Assembly: GCA_964057225.1 (NCBI GenBank)
Contig: OZ059895.1
Coordinates: forward strand, 20,842,688 to 20,906,687
DNA length: 64,000 nt
Direction of reading: 5' to 3'
Source of the DNA: Auanema rhodensis
Taxonomy: Eukaryota > Nematoda > Chromadorea > Rhabditida > Rhabditidae
The notes under the pieces were generated by a model. It was not told the origin of the DNA. It did not search any database and saw only the letters and a list, made by a program, of their open reading frames with translations. Position numbers and translations under genes: made by a program. Every line of letters begins with the position of its first letter. Position 1 is the stretch's first letter. Positions 13,201 to 28,400 of the stretch are shown here, one piece after another.

Positions 13201-16200
13201 TCTAAAAACAAATTTTTATTGATATTGGTGCATGGCAACCATGACTTTGAAATTTACGTGAACTTTAATTTATGCTTATTAAGTGTACACGTGATGTGCA
13301 CTTGGTATGTAACTCGCTTCACGTGAAAGATGAAGAGATGCGGTTTTCAAAATTAGATTCCCCATGTCCATATTAGTCTAAAAACAAATTTTTGTTGATA
13401 TTGGTGGATGGTAACCATGACTTTGAAATTTACGTGAACTTTAATTTATGCTAATTAAGTGTACACATGATGTGCACTTGGTATGTAACTCGCTTCACGT
13501 GAAAGATAAAGAGATGCGGTTTTCAAAATTAGATTCCCCATTTCCATATTAGTCTAAAAACAAATTTTTATTGATATTGGTGCATGGCAACCATGACTTT
13601 AAAATTTACGTGAACTTTAATTTATGCTAATTAAGTGTACACATGATGTGCACTTGGTATGTAACTCGCTTCACGTCAAAGATAAAGAGATGCGGTTTTC
13701 AAAATTAGATTCCCCATGTCCATATTAGTCTAAAAACAAATTTTTATTGATATTGGTGCATGGCAACCATGACTTTAAAATTTACGTGAACTTTAATTTA
13801 TGCTAATTAAGTGTACACATGATGTGCACTTGGTATGTAACTCGCTTCACGTCAAAGATAAAGAGATGCGGTTTTCAAAATTAGATTCCCCATGTCCATA
13901 TTAGTCTAAAAACAATTTTTTATCAATATTGGTGCATGGTAACCATGACTTTGAAATTTACGTGAACTTTAATTTATGCTAATTAAGTGTACACATGATG
14001 TGCGCTTGGTATGTAACTCTCTTCACGTGAAAGATAAAGAGATGCGGTTTTCAAAATTAGATTCCTCATGTCCATATTAGTCTGAAAACGAATTTTTATT
14101 GATATTAATGCATGGTAACCATGACTTTAAAATTTACGTGAACTTTAATTTATGCTAATTAAGTGTACACATGATATGCACTTGGTATGTAACTCGCTTC
14201 ACGTCAAAGATAAAGAGATGCGGTTTTCAAAATTAGATTCCCCATGTCCATTTTAGTCTAAAAACGAATTTTTATTGATATTGGTGGATGGTAACCATGA
14301 CTTTAAAACTTACGTGAACTTTAATTTATGCTAATTAAGTGTACACATGATGTGCACTTGGTATGTAACTCGCTTCACGTGAAAGATGAAGAGATGCGGT
14401 TTTCAAAATTAGATTCCCCATGTCCATATTAGTCTAAAAACAAATTTTTATTAATATTGGTGCATGATAACCATGACTTTGAAATTTACGTGAACTTTAA
14501 TTTATGCTAATTAAGTGTACACATGATGTGCACTTGGTATGTAACTCGCTTCACGTGAAAGATAAAGAGATGCGGTTTTCCAAATTAGATTTCGCATGTC
14601 CATATTAGTCTAAAAACAAATTTTTATTGATATTGGTGCATGGTAACCATGACTTTGAAATTTACGTGAACTTTAATTTATGCTAATTAAGTGTACACAT
14701 GATGTGCACTTGGTATGTAACTCGCTTCACGTGAAAGATGAAGAGATGCGGTTTTCAAAATTAGATTCCTCATGTCCATATTAGTCTAAAAACGAATTTT
14801 TATTGATATTGATGCATGGTAACCATTACTTTGAAATTTACGTGAACTTTAATTTATGCTAATTAAGTGTACACATGATGTGCACTTGGTATGTAACTCG
14901 CTTCACGTCACAGATAAAGAGATGCGGTTTTCAAAATTAGATTCCCCATGTCCATATTAGTCTAAAAACGAATTTTTATTGATATTGGTGAATGGTAACC
15001 ATGACTTTAAAATTTACGTGAACTTCAATTTATGCTAATTAAGTGTACACGTGATGTGCACTTGGTATGTAACTCGCTTCACGTGAAAGATAAAGGGATG
15101 CGGTTTTCAAAATTAGATTCCCCATGTCCATATTAGTCTAAAAACAAATTTTTATTGATATTGATGCATGGTAACCATGACTTTAAAATTTACGTGAACT
15201 TCAATTTATGCTAATTAAGTGTACACGTGATGTGCACTTGGTATGTAACTCGCTTCACGTGAAAGATGAAGAGATGCGGTTTTCAAAATTAGATTCCTCA
15301 TGTCCATATTAGTCTAAAAACGAATTTTTATTGATATTGATGCATGGTAACCATGACTTTGAAATTTACGTGAACTTTAATTTATGCTTATTAAGTGTAC
15401 ACGTGATGTGCACTTGGTATGTAACTCGCTTCACGTGAAATATAAAGGGATGCGGTTTTCAAAATTAGATTCCCCATGTCCATATTAGTCTAAAAACAAA
15501 CTTTTATTGATATTGGTGCATGGTAACCATGACTTTAAAATTTACGTGAACTTTAATTTATGCTAATTAAGTGTACACATGATGTGCACTTGGTATGTAA
15601 CTCGCTTCACGTGAAAGATAAAGAGATGCGGTTTTCAAAATAGATTCCCCATTTCCATATTAGTCTAAAAACAAATTTTTATTGATATTGGTGCATGGCA
15701 ACCATGACTTTGAAATTTACGTGAACTTTAATTTATGCTTATTAAGTGTACACGTGATGTGCACTTGGTATGTAACTCGCTTCACGTGAAAGATGAAGAG
15801 ATGCGGTTTTCAAAATTAGATTCCCCATGTCCATATTAGTCTAAAAACAAATTTTTATTGATATTGGTGCATGGCAACCATGACTTTGAAATTTACGTGA
15901 ACTTTAATTTATGCTTATTAAGTGTACACGTGATGTGCACTTGGTATGTAACTCGCTTCACGTGAAAGATGAAGAGATGCGGTTTTCAAAATTAGATTCC
16001 CCATGTCCATATTAGTCTAAAAACAAATTTTTGTTGATATTGGTGGATGGTAACCATGACTTTGAAATTTACGTGAACTTTAATTTATGCTAATTAAGTG
16101 TACACATGATGTGCACTTGGTATGTAACTCGCTTCACGTGAAAGATAAAGAGATGCGGTTTTCAAAATTAGATTCCCCATTTCCATATTAGTCTAAAAAC

Positions 16201-16540
16201 AAATTTTTATTGATATTGGTGCATGGCAACCATGACTTTAAAATTTACGTGAACTTTAATTTATGCTAATTAAGTGTACACATGATGTGCACTTGGTATG
16301 TAACTCGCTTCACGTCAAAGATAAAGAGATGCGGTTTTCAAAATTAGATTCCCCATGTCCATATTAGTCTAAAAACAAATTTTTATTGATATTGGTGCAT
16401 GGCAACCATGACTTTAAAATTTACGTGAACTTTAATTTATGCTAATTAAGTGTACACATGATGTGCACTTGGTATGTAACTCGCTTCACGTCAAAGATAA
16501 AGAGATGCGGTTTTCAAAATTAGATTCCCCATGTCCATAT
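10208..16540. repeat. Compound duplication of 22 and about 14 monomers
   Basis: The rare monomer with CTGAAAACGAA and ATATTAATGC occurs at 10,211 and 14,082, which are 3,871 bp apart (22 monomers minus 1 bp). The next monomer in both (GTCCATTTTAGTC, GGTGGATGG) follows in register. The first copy is longer because it contains an internal 7-monomer duplication; allowing for that, the later parts align at 2,639 bp (15 monomers minus 1). Shared markers include GCATGATAACC, CCATTACTTTG, GTGAATGG, CAAACTTTTATT, AAATATAAAGGG, GGCAACC with TGCTTATT twice, and TTTTTGTTGATATT. The second copy stops matching near 16,540. Confidence 0.85.
10560..13022. repeat. Internal tandem duplication of 7 monomers (about 1,231-1,232 bp)
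   Basis: Monomers from 10,560 and from 11,792 both start a run with GCATGATAACC, then CCAAATTAGATTTCGC, GATGAAG with ATTCCTC, GTCACAG, and TGCTTATT with AAATATAAAGGG. The two runs differ in a few monomers: CCATTACTTTG occurs only in the first run, and GGTGAATGG with CGTGAAAGATAAAGGG only in the second. The corresponding stretch of the next large copy (from 14,431) has a single run, so this expansion is specific to the first copy or was lost from the second. Confidence 0.8.
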
Positions 16541-19500
16541 TAGTCTAAAAACAAATTTTTATTGATATTGGTGCATGGTAACCATGACTTTGAAATTTAC
16601 GTGAACTTTAATTTATGCTAATTAAGTGTACACATGATGTGCGCTTGGTATGTAACTCGCTTCACGTGAAAGATGAAGAGATGCGGTTTTCAAAATTAGA
16701 TTCCCCATGTTCATATTAGTCTAAAAACAAATTTTTATTAATATTGGTGCATGGTAACCATGACTTTGAAATTTACGTGAACTTTAATTTATGCTAATTA
16801 AGTGTACACATGATGTGCACTTGGTATGTAACTCGCTTCACGTGAAAGATAAAGAGATGCGGTTTTCCAAATTAGATTTCGCATGTCCATATTAGTCTAA
16901 AAACAAATTTTTATTGATATTGGTGCATGGTAACCATGACTTTGAAATTTACGTGAACTTTAATTTATGCTAATTAAGTGTACACGTGATGTGCACTTGG
17001 TATGTAACTCGCTTCACGTGAAAGATAAAGAGATGCGGTTTTCAAAATTAGATTCCCCATGTCCATATTAGTCTAAACACAAAATTTTATTGATATTGGT
17101 GCATGGTAACCATGACTTTGAAATTTACGTGAACTTTAATTTATGCTAATTAAGTGTACACGTGATGTGCACTTGGTATGTAACTCGCTTCACGTGAAAG
17201 ATAAAGAGATGCGGTTTTCAAAATTAGATTCCCCATTTCCATATTAGTCTAAAAACAAATTTTTATTGATATTGGTGCATGGCAACCATGACTTTAAAAT
17301 TTACGTGAACTTTTATTTATGCTAATTAAGTGTACACATGATGTGCACTTGGTATGTAACTCGTTTCACGTCAAAGATAAAGAGATGCCGTTTTCAAAAT
17401 TGGATTCCCCATGTCCATATTAGTCTAAAAACAAATTTTTATTAATATTGGTGCATGGTAACCATGACTTTGAAATTTACGTGAACTTTAATTTATGCTA
17501 ATTAAGTGTACACATGATGTGCGCTTGGTATGTAACTCGCTTCACGTGAAAGATAAAGAGATGCGGTTTTCAAAATTAGATTCCCCATTTCCATATTAGT
17601 CTAAAAACAAATTTTTATTGATATTGGTGCATGGCAACCATGACTTTAAAATTTACGTGAACTTTAATTTATGCTAATTAAGTGTACACATGATGTGCAC
17701 TTGGTATGTAACTCGTTTCACGTCAAAGATAAAGAGATGCGGTTTTCAAAATTGGATTCCCCATGTCCATATTAGTCTAAAAACAAATTTTTATTAATAT
17801 TGGTGCATGGTAACCATGACTTTGAAATTTACGTGAACTTTAATTTATGCTAATTAAGTGTACACATGATGTGCACTTGGTATGTAACTCGCTTCACGTG
17901 AAAGATGAAGAGATGCGGTTTTCAAAATTAGATTCCCCATGTCCATATTAGTCTAAAAACAAATTTTTATTAATATTGGTGCATGGCAACCATGACTTTA
18001 AAATTTACGTGAACTTTAATTTATGCTAATTAAGTGTACACATGATGTGCACTTGGTATGTAACTCGCTTCACGTGAAAGATAAAGAGATGCGGTTTTCA
18101 AAATAGATTCCCCATTTCCATATTAGTCTAAAAACAAATTTTTATTGATATTGGTGCATGGCAACCATGACTTTAAAATTTACGTGAACTTTAATTTATG
18201 CTAATTAAGTGTACACATGATGTGCACTTGGTATGTAACTCGCTTCACGTCAAAGATAAAGAGAAGAGGTTTTCAAAATTAGATTCCCCATGTCAATATT
18301 AGTCTAAAAACAAATTTTTATTAATATTGGTGCATGGTAACCATGACTTTGAAATTTACGTGAACTTTAATTTATGCTAATTAAGTGTACACATGATGTG
18401 CGCTTGGTATGTAACTCGCTTCACGTGAAAGATAAAGAGATGCGGTTTTCAAAATTAGATTCCCCATTTCCATATTAGTCTAAAAACAAATTTTTATTGA
18501 TATTGGTGCATGGCAACCATGACTTTAAAATTTACGTGAACTTTAATTTATGCTAATTAAGTGTACACATGATGTGCACTTGGTATGTAACTCGTTTCAC
18601 GTGAAAGATAAAGAGATGCGGTTTTCCAAATTAGATTTCGCATGTCCATATTAGTCTAAAAACAAATTTTTATTGATATTGGTGCATGGTAACCATGACT
18701 TTGAAATTTACGTGAACTTTAATTTATGCTAATTAAGTGTACACATGATGTGCACTTGGTATGTAACTCGCTTCACGTGAAAGATGAAGAGATGCGGTTT
18801 TCAAAATTAGATTCCCCATGTCCATATTAGTCTAAACACAAATTTTTATTGATATTGGTGCATGGTAACCATGACTTTGAAATTTACGTGAACTTTAATT
18901 TATGCTAATTAAGTGTACACGTGATGTGCACTTGGTATGTAACTCGCTTCACGTGAAAGATAAAGAGATGCGGTTTTCAAAATTAGATTCCCCATTTCCA
19001 TATTAGTCTAAAAACAAATTTTTATTGATATTGGTGCATGGCAACCATGACTTTAAAATTTACGTGAACTTTTATTTATGCTAATTAAGTGTACACATGA
19101 TGTGCACTTGGTATGTAACTCGTTTCACGTCAAAGATAAAGAGATGCGGTTTCCAAAATTGGATTCCCCATGTCCATATTAGTCTAAAAACAAATTTTTA
19201 TTAATATTGGTGCATGGTAACCATGACTTTGAAATTTACGTGAACTTTAATTTATGCTAATTAAGTGTACACATGATGTGCACTTGGTATGTAACTCGCT
19301 TCACGTGAAAGATGAAGAGATGCGGTTTTCAAAATTAGATTCCCCATGTCCATATTAGTCTAAAAACAAATTTTTATTGATATTGGTGCATGGCAACCAT
19401 GACTTTAAAATTTACGTGAACTTTAATTTATGCTAATTAAGTGTACACATGATGTGCACTTGGTATGTAACTCGCTTCACGTCAAAGATAAAGAGAAGAG

Positions 19501-22380
19501 GTTTTCAAAATTAGATTCCCCATGTCAATATTAGTCTAAAAACAAATTTTTATTAATATTGGTGCATGGTAACCATGACTTTGAAATTTACGTGAACTTT
19601 AATTTATGCTAATTAAGTGTACACATGATGTGCGCTTGGTATGTAACTCGCTTCACGTGAAAGATAAAGAGATGCGGTTTTCATAATTAGATTCCTCATT
19701 TCCATATTAGTCTAAAAACAAATTTTTATTAATATTGGTGCATGGTAACCATGACTTTGAAATTTACGTGAACTTTAATTTATGCTAATTAAGTGTACAC
19801 ATGATGTGCACTTGGTATGTAACTCGCTTCACGTGAAAGATGAAGAGATGCGGTTTTCAAAATTAGATTCCCCATGTCCATATTAGTCTAAAAACAAATT
19901 TTTATTAATATTGGTGCATGGTAACCATGACTTTGAAATTTACGTGAACTTTAATTTATGCTAATTAAGTGTACACATGATGTGCACTTGGTATGTAACT
20001 CGCTTCACGTGAAAGATAAAGAGATGCGGTTTTCCAAATTAGATTTCGCATGTCCATATTAGTCTAAAAACAAATTTTTATTGATATTGGTGCATGGTAA
20101 CCATGACTTTGAAATTTACGTGAACTTTAATTTATGCTAATTAAGTGTACACATGATGTGCACTCGGTATGTAACTCGCTTCACGTGAAAGATGAAGAGA
20201 TGCGGTTTTCAAAATTAGATTCCTCATGTCCATATTAGTCTAAAAACGAATTTTTATTGATATTGGTGCATGGTAACCATGACTTTGAAATTTACGTGAA
20301 CTTTAATTTATGCTTATTAAGTGTACACGTGATGTGCACTTGGTATGTAACTCGCTTCACGTGAAATATAAAGGGATGCGGTTTTCAAAATTAGATTCCG
20401 CATGTCCATATTAGTCTAAAAACAAATTTTTATTAATATTGGTGCATGGTAACCATGACTTTAAAATTTACGTGAACTTTAATTTATGCTAATTAAGTGT
20501 ACACATGATGTGCACTTGGTATGTAACTCGCTTCACGTCAAAGATAAAGAGATGCGGTTTTCAAAATTAGATTCCCCATTTCCATATTAGTCTAAAAACA
20601 AATTTTTATTGATATTGGTGCATGGTAACCATGACTTTGAAATTAACGTGAACTTTAATTTATGCTAAATAAGTGTACACATGATGTGCACTTGGTATGT
20701 AACTCGCTTCACGTCAAAGATAAAGAGATGCGGTTTTCAAAATTAGATTCCCCATGTCCATATTAGTCTAAAAACAAATTTTTATTAATATTGGTGCATG
20801 GTAACCATGACTTTGAAATTTACGTGAACTTTAATTTATGCTAATTAAGTGTACACGTGATGTGCACTTGGTATTTAACTCGCTTCACGTGAAAGATAAA
20901 GAGATGCGGTTTTCAAAATTAGATTCCCCATGTCCATATTAGTCTAAACACAAATTTTTATTGATATTGGTGCATGGTAACCATGACTTTGAAATTTACG
21001 TGAACTTTAATTTATGCTTATTAAGTGTACACGTGATGTGCACTTGGTATGTAACTCGCTTCACGTGAAAGATGAAGAGATGCGGTTTTCAAAATTAGAT
21101 TCCCCATGTCCATATTAGTCTAAAAACAAATTTTTGTTGATATTGGTGGATGGTAACCATGACTTTGAAATTTACGTGAACTTTAATTTATGCTAATTAA
21201 GTGTACACATGATGTGCACTTGGTATGTAACTCGCTTCAAGTCAAAGATAAAGAGATGCGGTTTTCAAAATTAGATTCCACATGTCCATATTAGTCTAAA
21301 AACAAATTTTTATTAATATTGGTGCATGGTAACCATGACTTTGAAATTTACGTGAACTTTAATTTATGCTAATTAAGTGTACACATGATGTGCACTTGGT
21401 ATGTAACTCGCTTCACGTGAAAGATAAAGAGATGCGGTTTTCAAAATAGATTCCCCATTTCCATATTAGTCTAAAAACAAATTTTTATTGATATTGGTGC
21501 ATGGCAACCATGACTTTAAAATTTACGTGAACTTTAATTTATGCTAATTAAGTGTACACATGATGTGCACTTGGTATGTAACTCGCTTCACGTCAAAGAT
21601 AAAGAGATGCGGTTTTCAAAATTAGATTCCCCATGTCCATATTAGTCTAAAAACAAATTTTTATTGATATTGGTGCATGGTAACCATGACTTTGAAATTT
21701 ACGTGAACTTTAATTTATGCTAATTAAGTGTACACATGATGTGCGCTTGGTATGTAACTCGCTTCACGTGAAAGATAAAGAGATGCGGTTTTCATAATTA
21801 GATTCCCCATTTCCATATTAGTCTAAAAACAAATTTTTAGTAATATTGGTGCATGGTAACCATGACTTTGAAATTTACGTGAACTTTAATTTATGCTAAT
21901 TAAGTGTACACATGATGTGCACTTGGTATGTAACTCGCTTCACGTGAAAGATGAAGAGATGCGGTTTTCAAAATTAGATTCCCCATGTCCATATTAGTCT
22001 AAAAACAAATTTTTATTAATATTGGTGCATGGCAACCATGACTTTAAAATTTACGTGAACTTTAATTTATGCTAATTAAGTGTACACATGATGTGCACTT
22101 GGTATGTAACTCGTTTCACGTCAAAGATAAAGAGATGCGGTTTTCAAAATTGGATTCCCCATGTCCATATTAGTCTAAAAACAAATTTTTATTAATATTG
22201 GTGCATGGTAACTATGACTTTGAAATTTACGTGAACTTTAATTTATGCTAATTAAGTGTACACATGATGTGCACTTGGTATGTAACTCGCTTCACGTGAA
22301 AGATGAAGAGATGCGGTTTTCAAAATTAGATTCCCCATGTCCATATTAGTCTAAAAACAAATTTTTATTAATATTGTTGC
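16540..22380. repeat. Mixed satellite segment without one dominant higher-order unit
   Basis: About 33 monomers with short matches at several spacings. The rare GAACTTTTATTTATG occurs at 17,311 and 19,070, 10 monomers minus 1 bp apart. GAGAAGAGG followed by GTCAATATT occurs near 18,261 and 19,493, 7 monomers apart. TCATAATTAGATTCCTC starts near 19,680 and recurs near 22,847, about 18 monomers away. One-base deletions giving CAAAATAGATT lie near 18,101 and 21,441. Isolated private variants include GATGCCGTT near 17,386, AACACAAAATTTTA near 17,076 and TTTTTAGTAATATT near 21,835. This segment holds nothing but satellite. Confidence 0.8.
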
Positions 22381-25300
22381 ATGGCAACCATGACTTTAAA
22401 ATTTACGTGAACTTTAATTTATGCTAATTAAGTGTACACATGATGTGCACTTGGTATGTAACTCGCTTCACGTGAAAGATAAAGAGATGCGGTTTTCAAA
22501 ATAGATTCCCCATTTCCATATTAGTCTAAAAACAAATTTTTATTGATATTGGTGCATGGCAACCATGACTTTAAAATTTACGTGAACTTTAATTTATGCT
22601 AATTAAGTGTACACATGATGTGCACTTGGTATGGAACTCGCTTCACGTCAAAGATAAAGAGAAGAGGTTTTCAAAATAAGATTCCCCATGTCAATATTAG
22701 TCTAAAAACAAATTTTTATTAATATTGGTGCATGGTAACCATGACTTTGAAATTTACGTGAACTTTAATTTATGCTAATTAAGTGTACACATGATGTGCG
22801 CTTGGTATGTAACTCGCTTCACGTGAAAGATAAAGAGATGCGGTTTTCATAATTAGATTCCTCATTTCCATATTAGTCTAAAAACAAATTTTTATTAATA
22901 TTGGTGCATGGTAACCATGACTTTGAAATTTACGTGAACTTTAATTTATGCTAATTAAGTGTACACATGATGTGCACTTGGTATGTAACTCGCTTCACGT
23001 GAAAGATGAAGAGATGCGGTTTTCAAAATTAGATTCCCCATGTCCATATTAGTCTAAAAACAAATTTTTATTAATATTGGTGCATGGTAACCATGACTTT
23101 GAAATTTACGTGAACTTTAATTTATGCTAATTAAGTGTACACATGATGTGCACTTGGTATGTAACTCGCTTCACGTGAAAGATAAAGAGATGCGGTTTTC
23201 CAAATTAGATTTCGCATGTCCATATTAGTCTAAAAACAAATTTTTATTGATATTGGTGCATGGTAACCATGACTTTGAAATTTACGTGAACTTTAATTTA
23301 TGCTAATTAAGTGTACACATGATGTGCACTCGGTATGTAACTCGCTTCACGTGAAAGATGAAGAGATGCGGTTTTCAAAATTAGATTCCTCATGTCCATA
23401 TTAGTCTAAAAACAAATTTTTATTGATATTGGTGCATGGTAACCATGACTTTGAAATTTACGTGAACTTTAATTTATGCTAATTAAGTGTACACATGATG
23501 TGCACTCGGTATGTAACTCGCTTCACGTGAAAGATGAAGAGATGCGGTTTTCAAAATTAGATTCCTCATGTCCATATTAGTCTAAAAACGAATTTTTATT
23601 GATATTGGTGCATGGTAACCATGACTTTGAAATTTACGTGAACTTTAATTTATGCTTATTAAGTGTACACGTGATGTGCACTTGGTATGTAACTCGCTTC
23701 ACGTGAAATATAAAGGGATGCGGTTTTCAAAATTAGATTCCCCATGTCCATATTAGTCTAAAAACAAATTTTTATTAATATTGGTGCATGGTAACCATGA
23801 CTTTAAAATTTACGTGAACTTTAATTTATGCTAATTAAGTGTACACATGATGTGGACTTGGTATGTAACTCGCTTCACGTCAAAGATAAAGAGATGCGGT
23901 TTTCAAAATTAGATTCCCCATGTCCATATTAGTCTAAAAACAAATTTTTATTGATATTGGTGCATGGTAACCATGACTTTGAAATTAACGTGAACTTTAA
24001 TTTATGCTAATTAAGTGTACACATGATGTGCACTTGGTATGTAACTCGCTTCACGTCAAAGATAAAGAGATGCGGTTTTTAAAATTAGATTCCCCATGTA
24101 CATATTAGTCTAAAAACAAATTTTTATTAATATTGGTGCATGGTAACCATGACTTTGAAATTTACGTGAACTTTAATTTATGCTAATTAAGTGTACACGT
24201 GATGTGCACTTGGTATGTAACTCGCTTCACGTGAAAGATAAAGAGATGCGGTTTTCAAAATTAGATTCCCCATGTCCATATTAGTCTAAACACAAATTTT
24301 TATTGATATTGGTGCATGGTAACCATGACTTTGAAATTTACGTGAACTTTAATTTATGCTAATTAAGTGTACACGTGATGTGCTCTTGGTATGTAACTCG
24401 CTTCACGTGAAAGATAAAGAGATGCGGTTTTCAAAATTAGATTCCCCATTTCCATATTAGTCAAAAAACAAATTTTTATTGATATTGGTGCATGGCAACC
24501 ATGACTTTAAAATTTACGTGAACTTTAATTTATGCTAATTAAGTGTACACATGATGTGCACTTGGTATGTAACTCGCTTCACGTCAAAGATAAAGAGATG
24601 CGGTTTTCAAAATTAGATTCCCCATGTCCATATTAGTCTAAAAACAAATTTTTATTAATATTGGTGCATGGTAACCATGACTTTGAAATTTACGTGAACT
24701 TTAATTTATGCTAATTAAGTGTACACATGATGTGCGCTTGGTATGTAACTCGCTTCACGTGAAAGATAAAGAGATGCGGTTTTCAAAATTAGATTCCCCA
24801 TTTCCATATTAGTCTAAAAACAAATTTTTATTGATATTGGTGCATGGCAACCATGACTTTAAAATTTACGTGAACTTTAATTTATGCTAATTAAGTGTAC
24901 ACATGATGTGCACTTGGTATGTAACTCGTTTCACGTCAAAGATAAAGAGATGCGGTTTTCAAAATTGGATTCCCCATGTCCATATTAGTCTAAAAACAAA
25001 TTTTTATTAATATTGATGCATGGTAACCATGACTTTGAAATTTACGTGAACTTTAATTTATGCTAATTAAGTGTACACATGAAGTGCACTTGGTATGTAA
25101 CTCGCTTCACGTGAAATATAAAGGGATGCGGTTTTCAAAATTAGATTCCCCATGTCCATATTAGTCTAAACACAAATTTTTATTGATATTTGTGCATGGT
25201 AACCATGACTTTGAAATTTACGTGAACTTTAATTTATGCTAATTAAGTGTACACGTGATGTGCACTTGGTATGTAACTCGCTTCACGTGAAAGATAAAGA

Positions 25301-25420
25301 GATGCGGTTTTCAAAATTAGATTCCCCATTTCCATATTAGTCAAAAAACAAATTTTTATTGATATTGGTGCATGGCAACCATGACTTTAAAATTTACGTG
25401 AACTTTAATTTATGCTAATT
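22380..25420. repeat. Block P, copy 1 (repeated at about 29.95-32.82 kb)
   Basis: This block of about 17 monomers shares an ordered set of rare variants with about 29,950-32,820. They are CAAAATAGATT (22,501 and 30,068), GGTATGGAACTC with GAGAAGAGG and AAAATAAGATT, TCATAATTAGATTCCTC (22,847 and about 30,413), GCACTCGGTATG, TGCTTATT with AAATATAAAGGG, TGTGGACTTGG (23,851 and 31,242), GTGCTCTTGG, and GTCAAAAAACAA (24,460 and 31,851). The offset changes from 7,567 to 7,391 bp between the GCACTCGG and TGTGGACTT markers. Copy 1 therefore has one extra 176-bp monomer: GCACTCGGTATG appears twice here (about 23,327 and 23,503) and once in copy 2. Confidence 0.85.
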
Positions 25421-28400
25421 AAGTGTACACATGATGTGCACTTGGTATGTAACTCGCTTCACGTCAAAGATAAAGAGATGCGGTTTTCAAAATTAGATTC
25501 CCCATGTCCATATTAGTCTAAAAACAAATTTTTATTAATATTGGTGCATGGTAACCATGACTTTGAAATTTACGTGAACTTTAATTTATGCTGATTAAGT
25601 GTACACATGATGTGCGCTTGGTATGTAACTCGCTTCACGTGAAAGATAAAGAGATGCGGTTTTCAAAATTAGATTCCCCATTTCCATATTAGTCTAAAAA
25701 CAAATTTTTATTGATATTGGTGCATGGCAACCATGACTTTAAAATTTACGTGAACTTTAATTTATGCTAATTAAGTGTACACATGATGTGCACTTGGTAT
25801 GTAACTCGTTTCACGTCAAAGATAAAGAGATGCGGTTTTTAAAATTGGATTCCCCATGTCCATATTAGTCTAAAAACAAATTTTTATTAATATTGATGCA
25901 TGGTAACCATGACTTTGAAATTTACGTGAACTTTAATTTATGCTAATTAAGTGTACACATGATGTGCACTTGGTATGTAACTCGCTTCACGTCAAAGATA
26001 AAGAGATGCGGTTTTCAAAATTAGATTCCCCATGTCCATATTAGTCTAAAAACAAATTTTTATTGATATTGGTGCTTGGTAACCATGACTTTGAAATTTA
26101 CGTGAACTTTAATTTATGCTAATTAAGTGTACACATGATGTGCGCTTGGTATGTAACTCGCTTCACGTCAAAGATAAAGAGATGCGGTTTTCAAAATTAG
26201 ATTCCCCATGTCCATATTAGTCTAAAAACAAATTTTTATTGATATTGGTGCATGGTAACCATGACTTTGAAATTTACGTGAACTTTAATTTATGCTAATT
26301 AAGTGTACACATGATGTGCACTTGGTATGTAACTCGCTTCACGTCAAAGATAAAGAGATGCGGTTTTCAAAATTAGATTCCCCATTTCCATATTAGTCAA
26401 AAAACAAATTTTTATTGATATTGGTGCATGGCAACCATGACTTTAAAATTTACGTGAACTTTAATTTATGCTAATTAAGTGTACACATGATGTGCACTTG
26501 GTATGTAACTCGCTTCACGTCAAAGATAAAGAGATGCGGTTTTCAAAATTAGATTCCCCATGTCCATATTAGTCTAAAAACAAATTTTTATTAATATTGG
26601 TGCATGGTAACCATGACTTTGAAATTTACGTGAACTTTAATTTATGCTGATTAAGTGTACACATGAGGTGCGCTTGGTATGTAACTCGCTTCACGTGAAA
26701 GATAAAGAGATGCGGTTTTCAAAATTAGATTCCCCATTTCCATATTAGTCTAAAAACAAATTTTTATTGATATTGGTGCATGGCAACCATGACTTTAAAA
26801 TTTACGTGAACTTTAATTTATGCTAATTAAGTGTACACATGATGTGCACTTGGTATGTAACTCGTTTCACGTCAAAGATAAAGAGATGCGGTTTTTAAAA
26901 TTGGATTCCCCATGTCCATATTAGTCTAAAAACAAATTTTTATTAATATTGATGCATGGTAACCATGACTTTGAAATTTACGTGAACTTTAATTTATGCT
27001 AATTAAGTGTACACATGATGTGCACTTGGTATGTAACTCGCTTCACGTCAAAGATAAAGAGATGCGGTTTTCAAAATTAGATTCCCCATGTCCATATTAG
27101 TCTAAAAACAAATTTTTATTGATATTGGTGCTTGGTAACCATGACTTTGAAATTTACGTGAACTTTAATTTATGCTAATTAAGTGTACACATGATGTGCG
27201 CTTGGTATGTAACTCGCTTCACGTCAAAGATAAAGAGATGCGGTTTTCAAAATTAGATTCCCCATGTCCATATTAGTCTAAAAACAAATTTTTATTGATA
27301 TTGGTGCATGGTAACCATGACTTTGAAATTTACGTGAACTTTAATTTATGCTAATTAAGTGTACACATGATGTGCACTTGGTATGTAACTCGCTTCACGT
27401 CAAAGATAAAGAGATGCGGTTTCCAAAATTAGATTCCCCATGTCTATATTAGTCTAAAAACATATTTTTATTAATACTGGTGCATGGTAACCATGACTTT
27501 GAAATTTACGTGAACTTTAATTTATGCTAATTAAGTGTACACATGATGTGCACTTGGTATGTAACTCGCTTCACGTCAAAGATAAAGAGATGCGGTTTTC
27601 AAAATTAGATTCCCCATGTCCATATTAGTCTAAAAACAAATTTTTATTAATATTGGTGCATGGTAACCATGACTTTGAAATTTACGTGAACTTTAATTTA
27701 TGCTGATTAAGTGTACACATGAGGTGCGCTTGGTATGTAACTCGCTTCACGTGAAAGATAAAGAGATGCGGTTTTCAAAATTAGATTCCCCATTTCCATA
27801 TTAGTCTAAAAACAAATTTTTATTGATATTGGTGCATGGCAACCATGACTTTAAAATTTACGTGAACTTTAATTTATGCTAATTAAGTGTACACATGATG
27901 TGCACTTGGTATGTAACTCGTTTCACGTCAAAGATAAAGAGATGCGGTTTTTAAAATTGGATTCCCCATGTCCATATTAGTCTAAAAACAAATTTTTATT
28001 AATATTGATGCATGGTAACCATGACTTTGAAATTTACGTGAACTTTAATTTATGCTAATTAAGTGTACACATGATGTGCACTTGGTATGTAACTCGCTTC
28101 ACGTCAAAGATAAAGAGATGCGGTTTTCAAAATTAGATTCCCCATGTCCATATTAGTCTAAAAACAAATTTTTATTGATATTGGTGCTTGGTAACCATGA
28201 CTTTGAAATTTACGTGAACTTTAATTTATGCTAATTAAGTGTACACATGATGTGCGCTTGGTATGTAACTCGCTTCACGTCAAAGATAAAGAGATGCGGT
28301 TTTCAAAATTAGATTCCCCATGTCCATATTAGTCTAAAAACAAATTTTTATTGATATTGGTGCATGGTAACCATGACTTTGAAATTTACGTGAACTTTAA

